Source of the DNA: Brevundimonas sp. | GTDB taxonomy: Bacteria; Pseudomonadota; Alphaproteobacteria; Caulobacterales; Caulobacteraceae | DNA: 6,843 nt | Direction of reading: 5' to 3' | NCBI GenBank assembly: GCA_020253595.1 | Contig: JADCBH010000278.1 | Coordinates: forward strand, 1 to 6,843 | In this document: in pieces, positions 1 to 4,971 of the stretch | Layout of the letters: each line of letters opens with the position of its first letter | How positions within the stretch are numbered: position 1 is the first letter of the stretch | The notes under the pieces: generated by a model | The model's database searches: none | The model's input: only the letters and a program-made list of their open reading frames with translations | What the model was told of the DNA's origin: nothing | Translations under genes and position numbers: made by a program

Positions 1-427
1 CGGGGATTGTGAGGCTGGTGCTGTCCCCGCGCGTGGTCGCCGTCAGTGTGATCTGCCCTGGCGTCGCCTCCGGGCGGATATCCAGAAAGCGACGGTTGTC
101 AGACAGGGTGGCCGCGTCGGCAGGGACCACTCTCCACTCAACCACGCAGCGCAGCGGGATGTTGAAGGCGAAGTTCCCCATGTTGAGGGCGTGGCGCACC
201 TCGATCCGGCTGCCCGGCCGGCCCGCCACAGGACCCGCGACGAGATAGGTCCCGCCGTCCCAGATCTCGCGACAATCGCGCAGGTCCTGGAGATTGCTGC
301 CGGAATGAGGATCGTGGAGCCCGCGACCTCCACCGGAGTAGACGCCCGGTTCGGCCGTCGCGCAGGAGACGAGCAGCATGGCCACCGCCGCGACCCATGC
401 CGAAATCCACAGTCTGGAGTGGTCCAC
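1..427 (-). CDS. Putative lipoprotein, 5' part only (runs off left edge)
   Basis: This open frame starts at GTG 427 and reads without a stop to base 1, giving 142 codons of a gene whose 3' end lies outside the window. The N-terminus is a lipoprotein signal peptide: charged residues (D2, R5), a hydrophobic core (about residues 7-20) and a lipobox L-V-S-C ending at Cys22, so the mature protein should be lipid-anchored. After a Gly/Ser-rich linker (about 30-45) comes a beta-rich region. Its last visible part (motif LDIRPEATPGQITLTA, about 115-130) resembles an Ig-like or beta-sandwich repeat; that reading is inference. Cys50 and Cys92 could form a disulfide. No ATG fits: the in-frame ATG at 379 lies five codons before the lipobox Cys and would remove the signal peptide. 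The two other minus-strand frames here give Arg/Ser-rich shadow peptides. I do not recognise the family, and the function is unknown. Confidence 0.78.
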   Translation of the reverse strand, partial: MDHSRLWISAWVAAVAMLLVSCATAEPGVYSGGGRGLHDPHSGSNLQDLRDCREIWDGGTYLVAGPVAGRPGSRIEVRHALNMGNFAFNIPLRCVVEWRVVPADAATLSDNRRFLDIRPEATPGQITLTATTRGDSTSLTIP

Positions 428-449
428 CTTTGCCCCGTCAATCTGAGTT

Positions 450-473
450 GTCAGCCCGACGTTACGGGCTGAC
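450..473. promoter_or_regulatory. Perfect 9-bp inverted repeat between the TSUP and lipoprotein genes
   Basis: GTCAGCCCG (450-458) and CGGGCTGAC (465-473) are perfect reverse complements around the 6-base loop ACGTTA. The element lies 29 bases past the stop of the TSUP gene and 22 bases before the GTG start of the lipoprotein gene, both on the minus strand. In RNA it would form a strong GC-rich hairpin. No T-run follows it in either direction, so it is not a classical intrinsic terminator. It could be a Rho-assisted or tail-less terminator for the sulfur operon, or an operator for the lipoprotein gene. The structure is seen; its role is inference. Confidence 0.5.
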
Positions 474-502
474 CTGTGATCTCGGCAACTCCGCGGTGCT
501 GC

Positions 503-1285
503 TCAGAGCGCCATCACGGCCCGCACCGCGACGTAGGCCGCCACGATCAGGATCAGGCCCGCGAACAGGGTGCGGCCCAGCGCGGCGTCGGCGCCGAGGC
601 GACGGGCGAGCGGCAGGCCGGCGACCGTGCCGACAACTCCGCCTGCGGTCATGGCGGCGACAAGGCCGACATCGACCCAGCCGGACAGGGCGTAGTTGCC
701 GGCTGTCGTCGCCCCGAAGGCCGCGACGCTGAGCAGCGAGGTGGCCTGGGCGGTGGCCAGGCTCATGCCCGTGGATGCCATCAGGCCCGGCACGATCAGA
801 AACCCGCCACCGATGCCGAAGAAGCCGGCGGCCGATCCCACGCCCGCGCCCGCCAGGCCGACGCGGGGGGCCATGGCCAGGGTCAGGGTGGGCTCGGGTC
901 GGACGACGACGACGCGCGGGCGCAGCATCGACAGGCCCACCGCCGCCATGGCGAGGGCGAAGATCAGGAGCAGCTGATGTCCGTCGATCATCTTGGCCAG
1001 TGACGACCCGACCCAGGCCCCTGCGGCACCGGTGACGGCGAACAGGGTGGCGCAGGGCCAGCGGACCCGGCCCGCGCGCGCATGGCCCGCCAGCGCGGTC
1101 AGGGCGTTCAGCGCCACGCCCGCCGCCGAGACTCCGATGGCGACGTGCGGGTCCGTCACTCCCACGACATAGAGCAGCAGCGGCACGGCCAGCACCGACC
1201 CCCCGCCCCCGAACAGCGTCAGCAGCAGGGCGACGACGCCACCGCTGAGCGCCGCCAGCATCAGGGGCAAGAGGTCGGTTGTCAT
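503..1285 (-). CDS. TSUP-family exporter (TauE/SafE), likely sulfite exporter
   Basis: This 260-residue polytopic inner-membrane protein is almost wholly hydrophobic, with about eight predicted membrane segments. It has the two-fold repeat of the TauE/SafE (TSUP) family. Each half carries the Gly-rich signature: GGGGSVLAVPLL at about 26-37 and GIGGGFLIVPGL at about 157-168, the second followed by the typical ATSL segment (181-184). Family members export sulfite, sulfoacetate or related sulfur anions. Here the neighbouring persulfide dioxygenase makes sulfite, so sulfite export is the best guess, by inference. I chose ATG 1285 over the in-frame start at 1315 because the longer form would overlap the rhodanese gene and adds ten polar residues before the first membrane helix. 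The start is 4 bases past the rhodanese stop with only a weak AAGG upstream, which suggests translational coupling. It is the last gene of the three-gene minus-strand operon. Confidence 0.9.
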   Translation of the reverse strand: MTTDLLPLMLAALSGGVVALLLTLFGGGGSVLAVPLLLYVVGVTDPHVAIGVSAAGVALNALTALAGHARAGRVRWPCATLFAVTGAAGAWVGSSLAKMIDGHQLLLIFALAMAAVGLSMLRPRVVVVRPEPTLTLAMAPRVGLAGAGVGSAAGFFGIGGGFLIVPGLMASTGMSLATAQATSLLSVAAFGATTAGNYALSGWVDVGLVAAMTAGGVVGTVAGLPLARRLGADAALGRTLFAGLILIVAAYVAVRAVMAL

Positions 1286-1289
1286 GGGG

Positions 1290-1838
1290 TCACGCAGCCT
1301 TGGCCGGGGAACCATAGGCGGCGCGGTTCCACGGCATGATGGCCAAGAGCCGCGCCATGCCGCAGAAGCCGGTCGCCCCGGCGAAGAACAGGCCCGCGCC
1401 GACGAATGCCGACAGGCCCCAGAAGCCGGGGTGGACCAGAAGGCCGAGCGCCGCGCCCAGAAGGATCAGGCCGCCGGCCGTCATCTGGACCTGACGCATC
1501 AGCTCGATGGGCCGGGAGCGGTCCGTGCGCGTGGCCAGACCGGCCGACTTCCACGCATCCAGCCCGCCTTCGAGCACAAAGGCCTCGCCCGGCACGCGGG
1601 CCGCAAGGCGGTCGCAGTTCATGCCCGTCCGGTTGCCGGTGCGGCAGGTGTAGATGACCTCGCGCCCGTCCGGCAGGACGGTCGGGGCCTGGTCGATTGC
1701 CGACAGGGGCGTGTGGATCGCGCCGACGACGTGTTCGCGGGCGAACTCGTCCGGCTCGCGGATATCGATGAGAACCGCCTTGCCGGCCTTCAGGCGGGCG
1801 GCGACGTCGGCGGGCTTGAGAGGGGTCAGGACGCTCAT
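1290..1838 (-). CDS. Membrane-anchored rhodanese (YgaP-like sulfurtransferase)
   Basis: This 182-residue protein has a cytosolic rhodanese domain (about 1-105) followed by a DUF2892-type membrane hairpin (about 115-170), the domain order and length of E. coli YgaP. Visible landmarks are the D-I-R-E-P-x-E-F segment (25-32), the active-site loop C65-R-T-G-N-R70, and the second rhodanese signature GGLDAW (91-96). The C-terminal part has two hydrophobic helices and the conserved GFCGMARLLAIMPWN ending (157-171). Cys65 is expected to carry a persulfide, moving sulfane sulfur between thiols or supplying it to the dioxygenase; the exact partner is inference. The start at ATG 1838 is 5 bases past the repressor stop, with an AGAAGG element 10 bases upstream inside the repressor gene. 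The stop is 4 bases before the TSUP start. The tight packing indicates one transcript with the repressor and exporter. Confidence 0.9.
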   Translation of the reverse strand: MSVLTPLKPADVAARLKAGKAVLIDIREPDEFAREHVVGAIHTPLSAIDQAPTVLPDGREVIYTCRTGNRTGMNCDRLAARVPGEAFVLEGGLDAWKSAGLATRTDRSRPIELMRQVQMTAGGLILLGAALGLLVHPGFWGLSAFVGAGLFFAGATGFCGMARLLAIMPWNRAAYGSPAKAA

Positions 1839-1843
1839 GGAGT

Positions 1844-2176
1844 TCAGGCCTTCTGCAGGGGGAGGGGCGGGCAATAGATCTCCGCCAGGACGGCGATGAC
1901 CTTGAGCACCGCGGGATCGGCGATGCGGTAGAAGATGGTCGTGCCCTCGCGCCGGGTGGCGACCAGGGCGTCCTCGCGCAGGCGGGCAAGGTGCTGGGAC
2001 AGGGCGGACTGGGACAGACCGACCAGGGGCAGGAGCTGTCCGACGGAGAGTTCGGTTCCGCCCAGCTGACAAAGAATCATCAGTCGCTTTTCGTTGGACA
2101 GGGCGCGCATGAGGTCCGCCGCCTCTCCGGCGGCGGCTTCGAAACGGTCCAGTCCGATGGCTTGGATGTCGATCAT
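1844..2176 (-). CDS. bigR: ArsR-family persulfide-sensing repressor, BigR/SqrR type
   Basis: This 110-residue winged-helix regulator matches the usual length of ArsR/SmtB proteins. The start of the winged-helix domain is at about 22-40 (LMRALSNEKRLMILCQL), the recognition helix at about 54-68 (LSQSALSQHLARLRE), and the wing at about 74-86. It lacks the metal-binding ELCVCDL motif of ArsR/SmtB sensors. Instead it has Cys36 in the alpha-helix before the HTH and Cys102 in a C-terminal Y-C-P motif, 66 residues apart. As I recall, the redox cysteines of BigR (42/108) and SqrR (41/107) have the same spacing and form an intramolecular tetrasulfide with persulfides. It is expected to repress its own operon and the divergent dioxygenase gene until persulfide accumulates. 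ATG 2176 is the only start that keeps the family N-terminus; the open frame further upstream runs across the promoter and the opposing gene. No SD precedes the ATG, consistent with a leaderless message. Confidence 0.9.
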   Translation of the reverse strand: MIDIQAIGLDRFEAAAGEAADLMRALSNEKRLMILCQLGGTELSVGQLLPLVGLSQSALSQHLARLREDALVATRREGTTIFYRIADPAVLKVIAVLAEIYCPPLPLQKA

Positions 2177-2183
2177 GACGGGG

Positions 2184-2211
2184 AATATATGCGGACTTGC
2201 TAAATAAGCAA
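2184..2211 (-). promoter_or_regulatory. Candidate promoter for the repressor-rhodanese-exporter operon
   Basis: Read on the minus strand, TTGCTT (2211-2206) is followed after 16 bases by TATATT (2189-2184), a good match to sigma70-type -35 and -10 boxes. Transcription would begin near 2177-2178, one or two bases before the repressor ATG at 2176. The mRNA would therefore be leaderless or nearly so, which explains the missing SD. The boxes are seen; the start site is inference. Confidence 0.6.
2197..2211. promoter_or_regulatory. Central palindrome, candidate BigR operator
   Basis: TTGCT-AAATA-AGCAA is a perfect 5-bp inverted repeat with a 5-base spacer, lying exactly over the two opposing -35 boxes. 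A dimeric ArsR-type repressor bound here would block both promoters at once. A second near-palindrome, GCTAATATATTGGC (2214-2227), covers the plus-strand -10 box. The heptamer AATATAT occurs at 2184-2190 and again at 2217-2223, 33 bp apart, about three helical turns. Operator assignment is by position and symmetry, and which element the repressor uses cannot be told from sequence alone. Confidence 0.5.
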
Positions 2212-2224
2212 TAGCTAATATATT
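2197..2224 (+). promoter_or_regulatory. Candidate promoter for the persulfide dioxygenase gene
   Basis: TTGCTA (2197-2202) and TATATT (2219-2224) are separated by 16 bases and resemble sigma70-type boxes. A start near 2231 would leave a leader of about 15 bases that just contains the SD at 2233-2238. Its -35 box shares bases with that of the opposing promoter. Confidence 0.6.
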
Positions 2225-2232
2225 GGCGTCAC

Positions 2233-2238
2233 AAGGAG
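2233..2238 (+). promoter_or_regulatory. Ribosome binding site of the dioxygenase gene
   Basis: AAGGAG lies 7 bases before ATG 2246. It is one of only two strong SD sequences in the window and fixes this start. The contrast with the SD-less repressor transcribed from the opposite side suggests much stronger translation of the enzyme. Confidence 0.75.
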
Positions 2239-2245
2239 CCCTCCC

Positions 2246-3136
2246 ATGACCCACGCGTCCCCCGCCCAAAGCCCTGTCGTTCAGGGGTTCTTCGACCCTG
2301 CGACCCACACCATCACCTATCTGGTCAGCGATGCGGCGACAGGACAGGCGGCGATCATCGACCCTGTGCTGGACTATGATCCGGCGGCGGCGCGCACCTC
2401 GACCCGCTCCATCGACGCGGTGATGACCGCGCTCCGCGACCAGGGCCTGACACTCGGTCTGGTGCTGGAGACCCACGCCCATGCCGACCACCTGACCGCC
2501 GCCCATCACCTGCGCGAGACGCAAGGCACGCCCATCGGCATCGGTCGGGACATTGCCCAGGTGCAGGCGACTTTCGCGCCGATGTTCCACGCCGATGACG
2601 TCACGCCGGACGGCGCGGCCTTCGACCGGCTGTATGCCGACGGCGACACCTTCGCTCTGGGCGAGCTGACGGTCGAGGTGATGCACACGCCCGGCCATAC
2701 GCCCGCCTGCGTCAGCTACCGGATCGGGGACGCGGCTTTCGTCGGCGACACCCTGTTCATGCCCGACTACGGCACGGCGCGGACGGACTTCCCGGGCGGG
2801 GACGCGCGCACCCTGTACCGCTCGATCCACCGGTTGCTGGCGCTTCCGGAAGAGACGCGGATCTTCGTCGGCCACGACTACCTGCCCAAGAGCCGCGCCG
2901 ACTTCCGCTTCGAGACCACAGTGGGCGAGCAGAAAGCGACCAATGTCCACGTGGGAGGCGGCGTCACCGAGGACGCCTTCGTCACCATGCGTGAGGCGCG
3001 GGACGCGACGCTGGGCGCGCCCCAGCTGATCCTGCCATCGCTTCAGGTCAACATCCGCGCCGGGGCCCTGCCCCCGCCGGACGCCAAAGGGCAGCGAAGC
3101 CTGGTCCTGCCCCTGAACGTACTGGGCGCGGCCTAG
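2246..3136 (+). CDS. Persulfide dioxygenase, MBL fold (ETHE1/Blh-like)
   Basis: This 296-residue metallo-beta-lactamase-fold protein has the features of the persulfide dioxygenase branch, which oxidises glutathione persulfide with O2 to sulfite and GSH using a mononuclear Fe(II). The H-A-H-A-D-H motif is at 77-82, H151 lies in HTPGHT (147-152), D168 in VGDTLF and H210 in VGHDY. By analogy with human ETHE1, H77, H151 and D168 would be the iron triad. R180-T-D182 matches the ETHE1 segment containing the glutathione-contacting Arg. The C-terminal segment with PSLQVNIRAG (264-273) and LPLNVL (288-293) is typical of Blh-like bacterial members. No rhodanese or DUF442 domain is fused to it; a separate rhodanese is encoded in the divergent operon. 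It is predicted to be cytosolic. The divergent BigR-type repressor gene and shared promoter region suggest persulfide induction. Its TAG stop overlaps the stop of the convergent hydrolase gene within CTAG. Confidence 0.92.
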   Translation: MTHASPAQSPVVQGFFDPATHTITYLVSDAATGQAAIIDPVLDYDPAAARTSTRSIDAVMTALRDQGLTLGLVLETHAHADHLTAAHHLRETQGTPIGIGRDIAQVQATFAPMFHADDVTPDGAAFDRLYADGDTFALGELTVEVMHTPGHTPACVSYRIGDAAFVGDTLFMPDYGTARTDFPGGDARTLYRSIHRLLALPEETRIFVGHDYLPKSRADFRFETTVGEQKATNVHVGGGVTEDAFVTMREARDATLGAPQLILPSLQVNIRAGALPPPDAKGQRSLVLPLNVLGAA

Positions 3137-4128
3137 AGTCTCGCCGCCGCTTCCGGATCGGCGGCGATAGCCTGGGCAGGCAGGGTCAACGGGTCGATTC
3201 GATCCGCGCGCAACCTCCGCAGCCGGCGATTGCTCACGGTGAAGCCGTCGATTTCGCCAGACGGCGCGCGGGTGAACGTCACCGTGCCGCGCGTGCCGAC
3301 AAAACGATCTCCGCCAACCGGATCGAGCGCGATCTCGTATCCGCGAGGCCAGCTCAGGGTCAGACGTCCCTCAGCGAGGCGCGCCGTATAGGTCATGTCG
3401 GTCTCTTCGCTGTAGTAGCGACCGGCCAAAGCGGCCAGCGCCGCACCAGAGGGCGCAGGATCGTCAACGCGGACGAAAACACGCCACGTTGGCCAGGAAT
3501 CCCTGATGCGCAGCTCAGGCTGAATTGGCTGAGACGTGTCTGCCGCAGGGGAGACGAATCGCCACTCCTGCGCCAGCTCACCGGGTCGGAACGCCCCATC
3601 GCCGATGGGAACAAAAGCCAGACTGGAGCCCCGTTGACGCAGGGCACCCTCCCTCCACTCCAACTGCACGACCTCGTCGGTTTGCGCGCTCCAGTAGACT
3701 CCTGCCAGGGCGGATTGCTCGGCGACCGACATGGCCACTGCGGGAGCCACAGCGGGCTGCATGATGTCGTCGAGGTAGACCGCCGCCACTGCGCGAGTCA
3801 GATCGCCGGGGGCGATGCCAGCGCCGTTGCACAAGGCGACGACGGCCAGTTCCTGATCCGGGAACAGAATGGCATCCGCGCGATAGCCGCCATCGATGCC
3901 GTCGTGACCGACCATTGGCAGGCCGCGGTACGGGCGCAGATGGAGGCCTCCGCCATAGCCGATGGTGGTCCCGTCGTTCAGTTCGCCGGAGGTCCGCATC
4001 CACCGGGCGAGGGTGAGGCCGCCGACACGCCCATCGAGCAGGTTCTGTTCCCACTTCAGCAGGTCCCCGACCGTGGTCTGCAGATTGGTTGACCCGTAGT
4101 GGTCGAAGTTTGGAACGCTGATGCTCCA

Positions 4129-4136
4129 CCCCCCCC
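4129..4136. repeat. C8/G8 homopolymer at the hydrolase frameshift
   Basis: Eight consecutive C on the plus strand read as G8 in the gene. The reading frame of the family is lost exactly here: upstream codons give VVGYQARAGG, and homologous sequence resumes as WSISVPNF only after a +1 or -2 base change. I noticed no longer single-base run in the window. Runs of this length are prone to both sequencing error and replication slippage. Confidence 0.9.
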
Positions 4137-4814
4137 GGCCCGCGCCTGATATCCAACGACGCGATCCAGGCTCGCCTCGTTGTGGTCGTCGCGCAGATAG
4201 GTCGCGTCCATGCCCAGTGGCTGGAAGATCCGTGCCTCGGTGAAGGCGCGCAGCGACTGCCCCGAGACGCGCTGCACGATCAAGGCGAGCAGGGAGTAGG
4301 CCGCGTTCGTATAAACGATCTCGGTGCCGGGTTCGAAGTTGAGGCTTCGCTGTCGCGACAATGCCCAGAGTACGTCGGCCTGGGTGTAGAGGTCGTCTCC
4401 ACGCCACCCCGCCAGATTGAGGATCTGGCCCTGCTCGCGCAGGCCGCTGGTGTGGTGGATCAGGTTCGAGATCGTGATCGGCCGACCGTAGTCGGGAATC
4501 TCCGGCAGGTACTGGCGGATGTCGTCATCCAGCGACAGAAGGCCGTCCTCAACGAGCAGTCCGATCGAGAATGCGGTGAACTGCTTGGCGATAGACGCCA
4601 CGTGGAACACGGATGCTGGCGTGATCGGAACATCGTGCTCCAGGTTCGATTGGCCATAGCCCCGAACGTACTCGACGACACCGGACCGGGAGACACCGAC
4701 TGCGCAGCCAGGAGTGTTCGGGCCACTCCAGGGCGCGAAGATCGCGTCGATGCGACGATGGCGATCCTGGGATGCCTCGACGTCGACTTGCGAATGCGAG
4801 GGCGCGGCGGTCAA

Positions 4815-4839
4815 GGCGACCATGGCGACCATGGCGACC
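4815..4839. repeat. 9-bp tandem repeat in the signal peptide coding region
   Basis: GGCGACCAT occurs at 4815-4823 and 4824-4832, followed by GGCGACC at 4833-4839, about 2.8 copies. On the coding strand it encodes the repeated tripeptide M-V-A in the hydrophobic core of the hydrolase signal peptide. The unit is three codons, so copy-number changes keep the frame and would only lengthen or shorten the core. Confidence 0.8.
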
Positions 4840-4871
4840 GCGAAAAGCGTCAGACGTGCGACCAAGGCCAT

Positions 4872-4877
4872 CCTCCT
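4872..4877 (-). promoter_or_regulatory. Strong SD that may set a TTG start for the hydrolase
   Basis: The coding strand reads AGGAGG immediately followed by ATG (4871-4869), GCC and TTG (4865-4863). An SD touching the ATG leaves no room for normal initiation there, while its distance to the TTG is 6 bases. The true start may therefore be the TTG at 4865, two codons shorter, with the signal peptide intact. I kept 4871 as the outer limit of the gene. Confidence 0.6.
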
Positions 4878-4971
4878 GCTAGGCGCGTCGGAGCGCCGAA
4901 AACCTGACGTCCCGCGCGCGACGGCATCACACGCCGTTCGAGAGTTTTTGGGATCGACGGTCGCACCCGGC

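Larger units (their letters stand above)
3133..4871 (-). pseudogene. Class C beta-lactamase-like serine hydrolase, frameshifted at a G8 run
   Basis: Two minus-strand frames carry the two halves of one secreted serine hydrolase. The N-terminal half (from 4871) has a signal peptide (about 1-28), the catalytic SxxK motif S93-I-A-K96, HHTSGL (139-144) and Y187-T-N189. It ends in R-A-G-G-G-G at the G-run 4129-4136, then goes out of frame and stops at 4056. The matching continuation, WSISVPNFDHYGSTN, lies in another frame and carries the third motif H-D-G (about 324-326). Two lipocalin-like beta repeats follow, beginning LAGVYWS and LAGRYYS, and the frame ends at 3133. One extra G, or two fewer, would restore about 579 codons. 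As written, the product is 271 residues without the H-D-G motif. Such proteins act on peptides, esters or beta-lactams in the periplasm; the substrate is unknown. The break could be a sequencing error, a real mutation or a phase-variable tract. The symporter gene lies 100 bp upstream on the same strand. Confidence 0.85.

Noticed and set aside
1286..1315. Ten-residue longer start for the TSUP exporter
   Set aside because: It would overlap the rhodanese 3' end by 26 bases and adds a polar MVPRPRLRDP extension not typical before the first TauE helix.
476..1877. Several plus-strand open frames opposite the exporter and rhodanese genes (476-1003, 1082-1339, 1284-1877)
   Set aside because: Their peptides are Arg/Gln/Gly/Ala-rich without motifs, while the minus strand encodes two clearly recognised families with tight operon spacing.
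2177..2950. Possible 5' extension of the repressor frame up to 2950
   Set aside because: The extra 258 residues run antisense across the dioxygenase gene and the promoter region, and ArsR proteins are about 100 residues long. The family N-terminus begins at ATG 2176.
4126..4140. Programmed ribosomal frameshifting at the G8 run
   Set aside because: No standard slippery heptamer, stimulatory SD or obvious downstream pseudoknot is apparent, and no such mechanism is known to me for this hydrolase family. Error or mutation is simpler.
4182..4907. Plus-strand open frame opposite the hydrolase N-terminal half
   Set aside because: No recognisable motif or SD; the minus strand encodes SxxK, HHTSGL and YxN motifs here, so this is an antisense shadow.
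4919..4949. Terminator-like hairpin (ACGGC/GCCGT with a bulged extension) followed by TTTTT on the plus strand
   Set aside because: The T-run begins 7 bases past the stem, the stem is short, and the structure faces the plus direction where no gene ends. Probably chance, though it could stop antisense transcripts.
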